Below, one piece after another: positions 15,325-24,165 of a stretch of 64,000 nucleotides of DNA. Each line of letters starts with the position of its first letter. Positions within the stretch are counted from its first letter, which is position 1. Source of the stretch: CAJBVG01 sp943372995. GTDB taxonomy: Bacteria > Bacteroidota > Bacteroidia > Sphingobacteriales > Sphingobacteriaceae. The notes under the pieces were generated by a model. That model searched no databases and had not been told where the DNA came from. It worked only from the letters and a program-made list of their open reading frames with translations. The DNA is taken from assembly GCA_943372995.1 (NCBI GenBank), contig CALSAQ010000002.1:62001-126000 (forward strand), written 5' to 3'. A program made the translations under genes and the position numbers.

Positions 15325-17727
15325 CTAGTCTTTTAATTTCAATGCAAAAATACTAGAGAAAGTAGTTGTAAATAGTACAATGCTTATTGAGCTTATCGGC
15401 ATTAATATAGCTGCAATTACAGGAGATAAATTACCCTGTACAGCAAAGTATAGGCCTACTATATTGTAAACAACTGAGAGTATAAAGCTACCAATGATTA
15501 CTTTTTTACTCGATTTTGCAAATTCAATAAAGCGATCTAGTTTATAAAAAACTTTGCCGTCCATAATGACATCACACGCTGGAGAAAAATAATTGGATTG
15601 ATCTGTTACAGCTATACCTACATCGCTTTGTTTTAAAGCTCCAGCATCATTTAATCCGTCGCCAACCATCATTACTTTTTTGCCACCAGCTTGCAGCGAT
15701 TCTATTTTTAATAGTTTGTCTTCTGGACTTTGTTTAAAATGTAGTTTCGCATGATTTCCAAATAGGTATTGAAGTACTTCACGCTCCGAATCGTGGTCGC
15801 CCGAAAGCACCATTAATTCATATTTATTTTTTAATTTATCTACTAATCCAGCAAAGCCATGACGGTAGGCATTGTGAATACCAAAGTATCCTTTAAATGC
15901 GTTGTTGATTTTCAGGTAAACTCTACTTTCTTTTACATTCTTATTTTCTACTTCTCCTAAAATAAATTGTTCCGAACCTATCAAAATATCAGTCCCTAAT
16001 GATCGTGCAATAATCCCTCTGCCTTGTATTTCTTGGTACTCATCTAAGTCAATATTTTCAGTGTTCCCAATATAGTCGTAAATCCTTTTGCTTAAAGGAT
16101 GAGCAGATTGCTTTACCACATTTCTAATTAGAGCCTTCTCTTCATTACTTAATATCGCACCTTGGTAAATTATTTCAGCATGTTGAGCTTCTGTAATGGT
16201 TCCAGTTTTGTCGAATACAATGACATCTATATCACCTAAAGATTCTATTACATCCGAATTTTTTAAATAGAACATGTATTTACCAAAAAGTCTGATAACA
16301 TTACCATTAGTAAATGTAGATGAAAGGAGCAGTGCACATGGGCAGGCAATTATAAGTGTTGTAGTTAATGCATTTAAGGCACGCTGCATATCACTCGGAG
16401 CCCAATAGAAAAATGCAATGGCAGTAATTACAAACAATACAATTGTAAAGTACTTGCTAATACTATGTATAAAGGAATCGTATTTGTTTTCTCTTTCTTG
16501 AAAAACATCTTTATTCCATAGTCGTGTTAAATAACTTTGAGAAACTTCTTTAACAACTTCTAGAAGTACAGAAGGGCCAATTTGTCGACCACCAGCATAA
16601 AGTAATTCTCCTCTTTTTTTATGAATGGGTTCAGACTCTCCAGTTACAAAGCTATAGTCGATACGTGCATCACCTTTAATAAGTATAGCATCAGCAGGTA
16701 TTAATTCTTTATTTCGCACTAAAATATGATCACCTTTTTTTAGCTTAATTACAGGGATTGTTTCCTCTTTCCCTTTGTTCATTTTAGTGATGGCCATAGG
16801 GAAGAATGATTTGTAATCTCTTTCAAAAGATAAAGTTTCGTATGTTTTATCTTGAAAGTATCTCCCGATGAGCATAAAGAAAACGATACCCGACATAGAG
16901 TCGAGATATCCAGCACCAGTATGTGTGCCTATTTCATACAAGCTTCTAACAAATGTAACGAGTACTGCTAAGGCTATAGGTAAATCAATGTTTAGAAAAC
17001 CTTTTCTTAAACTTTTAATTCCCGATTCAAAAAACTCACTGGCAGAATAAAAGAATACAGGCAATGAAAGGAAAATGTTTAAATACCCAAACCAAGAGGT
17101 AAAATGATCTTGATCGAAATAATTTCCCAGAGAAAAATATTCGGGGAAGCTAAGCATCATAATATTGCCAAAGGCAAAACCTGCAATCCCTATTTTATAA
17201 ATTCTACTTCTATTTGCTTTTTTTTCTGGACCTTTTTCCGCCTGTTCTAAACTAACATGAGGTTCATAGCCTATACTCGACATTAAATCGGCTATGGCAC
17301 TTAATTTTGTATCGGATTCTTTGTAAACAATTTCAACTTCTTTTTTGGGAAAATTTACTGTTGATCGAATTATCCCCTTATCTAATCGTTCTAAGTTTTC
17401 AAGTAAGTAAACACAAGAGCTGCAATGCATACTTGGTACATTCAAATTTACATGCGTTTCAACACCATCAGTAAAATTTATTAATGATTTTTTTAAATCA
17501 GAATCATCTAAAAATGAATAACGGTATTGCTGCATACTATCTCTTCTGCTAATTCCTGGCTTTTCGTCAAGAGAGTAGTAGTTACATAAATTGTTCTCAG
17601 AAAGTAATTCGTATACGAGTTTGCACCCTTCACAGCAAAAAGATTTATTATCGAAATAAACCACTTCATCATCACAGTTTTCAGAGCAGTGATAGCAAAG
17701 AGTTTTAGTGTTGATTGACTGTTTCAT
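15325..17727 (-). CDS. ccoI: Copper-transporting P-type ATPase of cbb3 assembly
   Basis: An 800-residue P1B-type ATPase. The N-terminus has a cysteine cluster (CYHC at 11-14, FCCEGC at 30-35) typical of the FixI/CcoI group, then an HMA domain with CSSC at 102-105. Membrane helices follow, with the CPC ion motif at 462-464, the phosphorylation site DKTGT (D506) and the hinge GDGLNDAGAL. CcoI exports copper needed to build the Cu-B centre of cbb3 oxidase. Here it lies 29 kb from the cco operon, yet an FNR-like box of the same type sits before both, which supports joint control. Confidence 0.9.
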   Translation of the reverse strand: MKQSINTKTLCYHCSENCDDEVVYFDNKSFCCEGCKLVYELLSENNLCNYYSLDEKPGISRRDSMQQYRYSFLDDSDLKKSLINFTDGVETHVNLNVPSMHCSSCVYLLENLERLDKGIIRSTVNFPKKEVEIVYKESDTKLSAIADLMSSIGYEPHVSLEQAEKGPEKKANRSRIYKIGIAGFAFGNIMMLSFPEYFSLGNYFDQDHFTSWFGYLNIFLSLPVFFYSASEFFESGIKSLRKGFLNIDLPIALAVLVTFVRSLYEIGTHTGAGYLDSMSGIVFFMLIGRYFQDKTYETLSFERDYKSFFPMAITKMNKGKEETIPVIKLKKGDHILVRNKELIPADAILIKGDARIDYSFVTGESEPIHKKRGELLYAGGRQIGPSVLLEVVKEVSQSYLTRLWNKDVFQERENKYDSFIHSISKYFTIVLFVITAIAFFYWAPSDMQRALNALTTTLIIACPCALLLSSTFTNGNVIRLFGKYMFYLKNSDVIESLGDIDVIVFDKTGTITEAQHAEIIYQGAILSNEEKALIRNVVKQSAHPLSKRIYDYIGNTENIDLDEYQEIQGRGIIARSLGTDILIGSEQFILGEVENKNVKESRVYLKINNAFKGYFGIHNAYRHGFAGLVDKLKNKYELMVLSGDHDSEREVLQYLFGNHAKLHFKQSPEDKLLKIESLQAGGKKVMMVGDGLNDAGALKQSDVGIAVTDQSNYFSPACDVIMDGKVFYKLDRFIEFAKSSKKVIIGSFILSVVYNIVGLYFAVQGNLSPVIAAILMPISSISIVLFTTTFSSIFALKLKD

Positions 17728-17761
17728 AGTACAAAGTACTGCTTATTATAACCCTATTAAA

Positions 17762-17775
17762 ATGACATAAATCAT
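17762..17775. promoter_or_regulatory. FNR-like box upstream of ccoI
   Basis: ATGAC-ATAA-ATCAT is one mismatch from the symmetrical ATGAT-N4-ATCAT box found before the cco operon. It lies 35 bp upstream of the ccoI ATG. Taking the imperfect -7 sequence at 17732-17739 (minus strand) as the promoter, the dyad centre falls near -41, the class II activator position. Confidence 0.55.
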
Positions 17776-17795
17776 GTTTATGTAAAAAATACATC

Positions 17796-17832
17796 AGTAC
17801 CAGTGGGTATATAAAAATACCCCAACAAGGGG
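17796..17832. promoter_or_regulatory. GGGTAT/ATACCC dyad region, shared with the fadN upstream region
   Basis: GGGTAT (17805-17810) and ATACCC (17817-17822) form an inverted repeat, followed by CCCC-AACAA-GGGG (17820-17832). The first 21 bases match the fadN leader at 4058-4078 at 18 positions. Which gene it serves, ccoI or the RNA downstream, cannot be decided from sequence. Confidence 0.35.
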
Positions 17833-17867
17833 ATAAAACCCAGTACTAATTTACAATAACTTTAGGT

Positions 17868-18060
17868 ATCAAATTATAGGGGAAATTATTTTGATAAATG
17901 CCCTTAATTAATTCAATGAAGCATGCAATAGTATGTTTCATAGGGTTTAATTAAGTGGAAAAAGTGTCTCTGAGTAAAATCGGAGGCACTTTATTATAAG
18001 CCCTTACCGTACAATACCTAACTAAACCAATAGCTTAAGCCAGGGCATGCCTTGGCTTTT
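17868..18060 (+). ncRNA. Candidate structured RNA or attenuator leader
   Basis: The gene-free region between ccoI and the PIG-L gene holds three stem-loops on the plus strand. (1) A 9-bp stem (17903-17911 with 17947-17955) encloses a second 9-bp stem (17916-17924 with 17933-17941, one G-U). (2) A 10-bp stem (17961-17970 with 17983-17992, one G-U). (3) A terminator-like hairpin at 18037-18058 ending in four T. ATGCCCT at 17898-17904 can pair with AGGGCAT at 18042-18048 inside the terminator, a mutually exclusive fold. TAACTTTA at 17857 could be the -7 element. The start at 17868 is an estimate. No known RNA class is recognised. Confidence 0.45.
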
Positions 18061-18127
18061 GCCATTTTAAGCGATTACAAGCTTGGATTCATAAAATTAT
18101 TTTATCTTCATTTTCTATTTTTACACT

Positions 18128-20590
18128 ATGAAGAGACTATTTACAACCATCTTATTTTTTATTATATCGTTACAGCTTAGCGCTCAACATGCAGCAGAAA
18201 TTAAATTAAAGTTAGAACGACTAAAAACGAGCACTGCTGTATTATATATTGCAGCACATCCTGATGATGAAAATACACGCCTTTTGGCATATCTAGCAAA
18301 TGAACTGAAAGTTCGCACCGCTTATTTATCACTTACAAGAGGTGACGGGGGACAAAATCTTATTGGTACGGAACAATCCGAAAAATTAGGGATGATTCGT
18401 ACCCAAGAACTACTTGCTGCGAGATCAATTGATGGTGCAGAGCAATATTTTACTCGTGCCTTCGATTTTGGGTTTTCTAAAGGTCCCGATGAAACTTTAG
18501 CCATTTGGCAAAAAGATTCGGTAATTGCGGATATGGTATGGGTAATCAGAAATTTTAAGCCTGATTTAATCATTACCCGTTTCCCTACAGATGGGAGTGG
18601 TGGACATGGACATCACACCTCTTCAGCCATCCTAGCTGAAATTGCGATGGATGCCGCAGCAGATCCTAATCAATACAAAGAGCAATTAAAATATACTTCT
18701 GTATGGAAAGTAAAACGTTTAGTGTGGAATGGTTTTAATTTTGGTGGTCGTCCTCAAAGTGATGGGAAAGATTTCACTAAAATAGATATTGGTGGATATA
18801 ATCCCCTACTAGGAAAGAGTTATGGTGAAATAGCCTCTACAAGTAGATCTCAACATAAAAGTCAAGGTTTCGGTGTGCCTATGCAAAGAGGTTCAACAAC
18901 AGAAACTTTTAAATACATTAAAGGAGATAGTGTTAAAAACACAATTTTTGATGGAATAGATTTAACTTGGAATAAGTATAAAGATGCAAAGAAAATAAAT
19001 TCTACAATCGATGAAATTATTAGCGCATACGATCCTTCTCATCCAGAAAATTCTATAAAAAGCTTAGTCGCTTTAGATAATCAATTCGATAAGCTAGAAA
19101 ACGAATATTGGAGAAATAGAAAGAAACAAGAAGTGAAAGAGATTATTGTTGCTTGTGCCGGATTATTTCTTGATGTTACAAGTACAGAATACTTCGTTTC
19201 ACCATCTAATCAAATTAAATTAAATATTCAGGCAATAAATAGGTCAGCTTCTAATGTGCAACTTCAACGAGTAACTATTGATGGCCTTTTTGATAGTACA
19301 ATGAACGCAGTTTTACCTAACAATAAGTTGATTACTTATAGTACAAAAGTTAAAATACCAAGCGATAAAAAATATTCAAACCCGTATTGGTTAGTACAAG
19401 CCCCAAGTAAAGGCTTAGTGCATGTGGCAAATCAACAAGAGATTGGAATGCCTTTCAATAGTGCAACATTCCCAAGTGTATTTTATTTAATAATTGAAGG
19501 AAAAGAATATAAAATCGAAAGAGATATAAAATACAAATGGACCGATGATGTTAGGGGTGAATTGTATAGAAATTTAGAGGTAATTCCTCCCGTACAATTA
19601 AATTTCTCTGCAAAAAATCTATTGTTTGTGAATGGCGATAGTAAGAAAAAGCTTCAGGTTACATTACATACTAACAAACCTGATAGTAAAGGTGTGTTAA
19701 GATTATCTGTTCCAAATGGATGGAACGTAAACCCAAAAGAAATTGCTTTTGAAAGTAAAAATATAAATGCCACACTAAATTTCGAATTTGAAATATCAGC
19801 TCAATCTACTGAACCTTTGTCGGGAAAAATTTATCCAATTGTAACACTTGATGGTAATGAGTATTCAGAAACCGTAGAGCGTATTCAGTATGATCATATT
19901 CCTACACAAGTGCAAGTAAAAAAAGCAAGTATAAATATTGAGAAGATAAATGTACAAGCAAAAGGGAAAAGAGCTGGTTATATTCCAGGTGCAGGAGATG
20001 AAATTCCAGAAGCACTGAAAAATTTAGGTTTTGAAGTGATTAGACTGACCGAAGATTATCTATCTAATCAGTCGCTCTCAGATCTTGATGTAATTGTTGC
20101 TGGTATACGTTTATACAATACCAACGATAATATGCAGGCACATTACGACAAACTAATGGAATATGTGAAGAATGGTGGTAATTATGTGATACAATACAAT
20201 ACCAATAACTTTATCAGTTCTGTACCTAAGCTAATAGGTCCTTATCCATTTACAATAAGTAGAGATCGTGTTACAGATGAAAATGCAGAAATGAAATTTA
20301 TTAATTCTGCAGACCCATTGCTTAATTACCCAAATAAAATTAATAAAAGTGATTTTGAACATTGGGTACAAGAGAGAGGATTGTATTTTGTGAGTAATAT
20401 TGATTCAAATTATTCTAAAACATTTATTTGTAACGACCCCAATGAAAAACCTAACGAAGGGATATTAATATCATGTAAGTATGGTAAAGGGGTATTTACA
20501 TACACAGGTATTTCTTTCTTTCGTCAGTTGCCAGCAGGGGTGCCAGGAGCATATCGATTATTTGCGAATATTATAAGTCAAACTAAATAA
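18128..20590 (+). CDS. Secreted PIG-L family deacetylase
   Basis: An 820-residue exported protein. The signal peptide is MKRLFTTILFFIISLQLSAQ. The LmbE/PIG-L N-deacetylase domain spans about 35-280, with the zinc motif AAHPDDEN near 41-48 and the third-ligand region GHGHHTSS near 159-166. A middle beta-rich part (about 350-600) resembles NPCBM/Ig-like modules, and the C-terminus (620-820) has an ALKNLGFEVIRL...YVKNGGNYVIQYN pattern like a glutamine-amidotransferase-type fold. It probably removes acetyl groups from an extracytoplasmic amino sugar. The sodium symporter starts two bases after its stop, so a hydrolyse-and-import role is inferred. Confidence 0.85.
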   Translation: MKRLFTTILFFIISLQLSAQHAAEIKLKLERLKTSTAVLYIAAHPDDENTRLLAYLANELKVRTAYLSLTRGDGGQNLIGTEQSEKLGMIRTQELLAARSIDGAEQYFTRAFDFGFSKGPDETLAIWQKDSVIADMVWVIRNFKPDLIITRFPTDGSGGHGHHTSSAILAEIAMDAAADPNQYKEQLKYTSVWKVKRLVWNGFNFGGRPQSDGKDFTKIDIGGYNPLLGKSYGEIASTSRSQHKSQGFGVPMQRGSTTETFKYIKGDSVKNTIFDGIDLTWNKYKDAKKINSTIDEIISAYDPSHPENSIKSLVALDNQFDKLENEYWRNRKKQEVKEIIVACAGLFLDVTSTEYFVSPSNQIKLNIQAINRSASNVQLQRVTIDGLFDSTMNAVLPNNKLITYSTKVKIPSDKKYSNPYWLVQAPSKGLVHVANQQEIGMPFNSATFPSVFYLIIEGKEYKIERDIKYKWTDDVRGELYRNLEVIPPVQLNFSAKNLLFVNGDSKKKLQVTLHTNKPDSKGVLRLSVPNGWNVNPKEIAFESKNINATLNFEFEISAQSTEPLSGKIYPIVTLDGNEYSETVERIQYDHIPTQVQVKKASINIEKINVQAKGKRAGYIPGAGDEIPEALKNLGFEVIRLTEDYLSNQSLSDLDVIVAGIRLYNTNDNMQAHYDKLMEYVKNGGNYVIQYNTNNFISSVPKLIGPYPFTISRDRVTDENAEMKFINSADPLLNYPNKINKSDFEHWVQERGLYFVSNIDSNYSKTFICNDPNEKPNEGILISCKYGKGVFTYTGISFFRQLPAGVPGAYRLFANIISQTK

Positions 20591-20592
20591 CA

Positions 20593-22290
20593 ATGGCAAG
20601 TATCGACTGGGTTGTTTTAGGCTCTACTTTGTTGTTAATCGTTTTGTATGGATTATACAAAAGTAGAGGAAAGAAAAACATGGATTCCTATTTGTTGGCA
20701 GATAGAGAAATGCCATGGTATAATGTGGGGCTCTCTGTTATGGCGACACAGGCATCTGCCATAACGTTTCTTTCGGCGCCCGGACAAGGGTTTACAGACG
20801 GAACACGATTTGTGCAGTTTTACTTTGGTTTGCCAATAGCAATGTTTGTTTTATGTGTAACCTTTGTACCCATCTTTCATCGATTGAAAGTATACACTGC
20901 CTACGAATATTTAGAGCAGCGTTTCGATGTAAAAACTAGAACTTTTACAGCATTACTATTTTTAATACAACGTGGTGTTTCTACAGGAATTACCATTTAT
21001 GCGCCGTCTATAATTTTATCGACAATACTTGGGATATCACAAATATACACTACCAGTATAATTGGAATTTTAGTTATAATCTATACCGTTTATGGTGGAA
21101 CTAAAGCGGTATCGTATACACATCTTTTACAAATGTTAATTATTTTTTCAACCATGTTTATGGCTGGATATATGATTGTACATTTACTTCCAGAAGGTTT
21201 TGGCTTTACAGAAACTTATCATCTGTCGGAGAAATTAGGTAAAATAAATACTATAGATACTAAGTTCGATCTTAATAACAGATACAATGTTTGGTCTGGA
21301 TTAATAGGAGGTTTTTTCTTAGCTCTATCATATTTTGGCACCGATCAATCGCAAGTAGCGCGTTACTTAGCTGGAAAGTCTATTAAAGAAAGTAGAATGG
21401 GATTAATAATGAATGGCATAGTGAAGATTCCTATGCAGTTTCTCATCTTATTAATCGGTGCTTTGTTGGTTGTGTTTTATCAGTTTCATACTGCGCCAAT
21501 ATATTTTAATGAACATGCAGTAGAAGAGATTAAGAAGTCGAGTTTTGCAGCACAATACGATTCTGTGCATCATGAGTCATTAATTATTGCTGAGCACAAA
21601 GCAAACAGCATACAATTACTTTCAGAGGCATACAAAGAAAAAAATGCAGCTAAAATAGAGATACATGAATCAGCGTTAGTTGCACACGAAAAAAAATACC
21701 AGGAACTAAGAGCTAAAACAAAAGCAATTATTTCAGAATCTAAAACCACAAATGATTCCGACGATAGTAATTATATTTTCCTAAATTTTGTGATACATTA
21801 TTTACCTAAAGGATTAATCGGTTTAATTATAGCGGTTATCTTTTTAGCATCAATGGGGTCAACAGCATCTGGATTGAGTTCATTAGCCAGCACAAGTGTG
21901 GTTGATATTTACAAGAGGCTTGTAAGCCAAAATGAAAGCGATGAACATTATGTAACAGCTTCACGTTGGTTAACTATTGCTTGGGGACTGTTTGCTATGT
22001 TTGTTGCATTTTATGCAGGTCAATTGGGTAATTTAATTGAAGCCGTAAACATATTGGGCTCATTATTCTATGGAACTATTTTAGGGATTTTTGTGATGGC
22101 TTTTTACTTTAAGAAGATAGGTTCTAATGCCACTTTTTATGGAGCATTACTGGCGGAAGTAATTGTATGCGCTATTTATTGGATGAAACTAATGGCCTTT
22201 CTTTGGTTAAATGTAGTTGGCTGTTTGTTAGTGATTATGTTTGCATTAATTATACACAGTATAGCACAAACAAAAAGAGCGACTAATTAG
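20593..22290 (+). CDS. Sodium:solute symporter (SSS family)
   Basis: A 565-residue inner-membrane protein with about 13 hydrophobic helices. MATQASAITFLSAPGQGF near 50-67 and YEYLEQRFDVKTRTF near 111-125 are standard SSS signatures. YGGTKAVSYTHLLQMLI marks helix 5-6. An unusual charged insert of about 90 residues (about 308-395, rich in Glu/Lys/His) separates helices and is likely cytoplasmic or periplasmic coiled helix. Substrate is unknown; coupling with the PIG-L deacetylase suggests an amino sugar or its product. The final codons lie inside the terminator hairpin. Confidence 0.88.
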   Translation: MASIDWVVLGSTLLLIVLYGLYKSRGKKNMDSYLLADREMPWYNVGLSVMATQASAITFLSAPGQGFTDGTRFVQFYFGLPIAMFVLCVTFVPIFHRLKVYTAYEYLEQRFDVKTRTFTALLFLIQRGVSTGITIYAPSIILSTILGISQIYTTSIIGILVIIYTVYGGTKAVSYTHLLQMLIIFSTMFMAGYMIVHLLPEGFGFTETYHLSEKLGKINTIDTKFDLNNRYNVWSGLIGGFFLALSYFGTDQSQVARYLAGKSIKESRMGLIMNGIVKIPMQFLILLIGALLVVFYQFHTAPIYFNEHAVEEIKKSSFAAQYDSVHHESLIIAEHKANSIQLLSEAYKEKNAAKIEIHESALVAHEKKYQELRAKTKAIISESKTTNDSDDSNYIFLNFVIHYLPKGLIGLIIAVIFLASMGSTASGLSSLASTSVVDIYKRLVSQNESDEHYVTASRWLTIAWGLFAMFVAFYAGQLGNLIEAVNILGSLFYGTILGIFVMAFYFKKIGSNATFYGALLAEVIVCAIYWMKLMAFLWLNVVGCLLVIMFALIIHSIAQTKRATN

Positions 22291-22302
22291 TCGCTCTTTT
22301 TT
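22272..22302 (+). terminator. Palindromic intrinsic terminator
   Basis: AAAAAGAGCGACTAA (22272-22286) is followed immediately by its full complement (22287-22301) and a T-run. The stop codon of the symporter (22288-22290) lies inside the stem. The symmetry, with A- and T-tracts on both sides, allows use from both directions; the LamG gene ends 25 bp away on the other strand. Confidence 0.8.
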
Positions 22303-22326
22303 GTTTTATAAGTATTGAATAATGTT

Positions 22327-23994
22327 CTATTGTAAGACAATCTTTCTAACGTCAACAATATTTCCTTTTGAATCAATAATATATACTAAGTATAAACCTT
22401 TACCAGTCCATGTTGACATGTCAACAACATAGTTTTGCTGATTAATTTTAGTATCAAACATAGCTTGACCTAGTGAATTTGTAATACGAATACTTGCATT
22501 CTTCAAGCTCGCATGGTTTGCACCACAATCGATATTAATCTTATCCATAGTTGGATTTGGATATATTTTCAATGTGTTGTTAAATGTAACCGGGTTAGAA
22601 TTAAATAAGTTTACGTTGATGATTAAGGTGTCTGTTACTGTAACATGACAAACATTAAGACCTTGGTTGTAAATATTGTTAATCTCTGTACTGCTTAACT
22701 CATAGCTATAGAATCTTACATCGTCTATTTGACCTTTAAAGTAGCGATCTAGTTTATAACGATCTGTACCTAAGATTACCTTATTTATACCACCAATAGA
22801 AGTTAAAAATGAAGCAAATGGTTTACTTGACATTAGCTTACCGTTAAGGTAAAACTTCATTATCTTATTAGAGTCTACATATAAATTCACATTGTACCAA
22901 GTGTTTACTTGTACGTCAACTGTATCTCTGCAACTACCAGCATTTACGTATAGAAGCAATTGCCCCATTTCCTCTCTTAATACTAATTCTAATAATCCAT
23001 AATCTAAATCAGGATTATCCGACTCATAAATAAATTTCCAATCAGAATAATCATCAGTATCAGCTTTAAACCATAGGTTTACTGTTCTTGGTAAGAAATC
23101 GAAGTTTGTAGGGAATTCTACGTAGCTATCTGATCCATTAAATCTAAAGCTAGAAGATGAATTATTAAATCTGTCAGGAGCATTTAATATATTAAAAGTA
23201 GTAGCGTGTAATCCATTACCAGAAGTATCATTAGCGTTTCCGTCAAATGGATAATGAGCAACTAAGCTATCTAATGGGTCTATTATAGTGTCGTTGTCTG
23301 GAGTATATAATACTATCGAATCTATTTCAACCTGACTTAGTTCTCTGTTGTATATAGCTATATCATCAATTTTTCCAGCAAAAAATCTTGTAGATTCTGT
23401 TCTATCAGAACCTATTACGACATTATTAGAGCCATTTACCGATTTTGAAAATGTTGTAAAAGTCTTATTGGTAACTAAAACACCATTTAAATGAAATTTC
23501 ATTGTTTTTGTAGAGTCGACAAATAAATTGGCATTGTACCATACATTTGAATCTATAGCTACAGTGTCTCTACCATTACCAGCATTTATGAATAATGATA
23601 ATTGACCATTTATTTCTCTAACGACTAATTCCAATAAACCTTTTTGTAAATTGGCATTATCGGATTCGTAAATAAATCTCCAATCTGTGTAGTTTGCGTG
23701 TGCTGCTTTAAACCATAGGTTAACTGTACGCGGTAAGAAATCAAAGTTTGTAGGTATTAATATTCTATCATTAATACCATCGAATTGATAGCAATTGCTT
23801 ATGCTATCTCTTCCTAAACCTAATGTTGCTCCGAATACACTACCATTGTATGTGGTATTCGCTTGATTATTAGCATCTGTTGAGAATGGATAATATGCAA
23901 TTAGTCCATTAGTTGGTACCTGAGAGAAAGATTTTGCACTAATTAATGTTAATGCGATGCAAAATGCAATTAGGTAGTGTTTTTTGTGTTTCAT
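22327..23994 (-). CDS. Secreted double-LamG protein with T9SS sorting domain
   Basis: A 555-residue secreted protein. After the signal peptide (KKHYLIAFCIALTLISAKSFSQ) come two LamG/concanavalin-like domains at about 27-225 and 245-445. They are near copies: both contain NFDFLPRTVNLWFKA, then IYESDN and MKF.LNG, and both end in a KIDDIAIY or QIDDVRFY strand. The C-terminus (about 475-555) is a type A T9SS sorting domain, with KIYPNPTMDKINID, TNSLGQ and GLYLVYIID. It is therefore exported through the type IX system and likely attached to the surface, where LamG domains usually bind glycans. The catalytic function, if any, is not visible. Confidence 0.88.
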   Translation of the reverse strand: MKHKKHYLIAFCIALTLISAKSFSQVPTNGLIAYYPFSTDANNQANTTYNGSVFGATLGLGRDSISNCYQFDGINDRILIPTNFDFLPRTVNLWFKAAHANYTDWRFIYESDNANLQKGLLELVVREINGQLSLFINAGNGRDTVAIDSNVWYNANLFVDSTKTMKFHLNGVLVTNKTFTTFSKSVNGSNNVVIGSDRTESTRFFAGKIDDIAIYNRELSQVEIDSIVLYTPDNDTIIDPLDSLVAHYPFDGNANDTSGNGLHATTFNILNAPDRFNNSSSSFRFNGSDSYVEFPTNFDFLPRTVNLWFKADTDDYSDWKFIYESDNPDLDYGLLELVLREEMGQLLLYVNAGSCRDTVDVQVNTWYNVNLYVDSNKIMKFYLNGKLMSSKPFASFLTSIGGINKVILGTDRYKLDRYFKGQIDDVRFYSYELSSTEINNIYNQGLNVCHVTVTDTLIINVNLFNSNPVTFNNTLKIYPNPTMDKINIDCGANHASLKNASIRITNSLGQAMFDTKINQQNYVVDMSTWTGKGLYLVYIIDSKGNIVDVRKIVLQ

Positions 23995-24018
23995 AAGAGC
24001 ACAGTGTTTTTTGTGTTT
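23976..24018. repeat. 16-bp direct repeat across the LamG start codon
   Basis: AGTGTTTTTTGTGTTT occurs at 23976-23991 and 24003-24018. One copy encodes codons 2-6 of the LamG protein (KHKKH); the other lies just upstream of the ATG. A 27-bp tandem duplication explains it. Confidence 0.75.
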
Positions 24019-24165
24019 AAAATATAATCATCGCAAGATATAAAATTTATCTTGTGAAAAAAGAATATTTTACACAATAAATGACTCTAAATGATTATAA
24101 TATAGTCGTTTAATATGGCGAATTGTTATAATTAAGTATAATGAATAATTATACGAATATTAGTA

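Noticed and set aside
15322..15327. Directly abutting stop codons of the ferredoxin-like and ccoI genes, considered as a regulatory overlap
   Set aside because: The junction TAGCTA is simply two stop codons back to back; no hairpin or repeat is present.
23941..24165. AT-rich inverted segments between the LamG gene and the rhodanese-thioredoxin gene, considered as a small RNA
   Set aside because: Stems are short and purely A/T, with no terminator and no promoter match.
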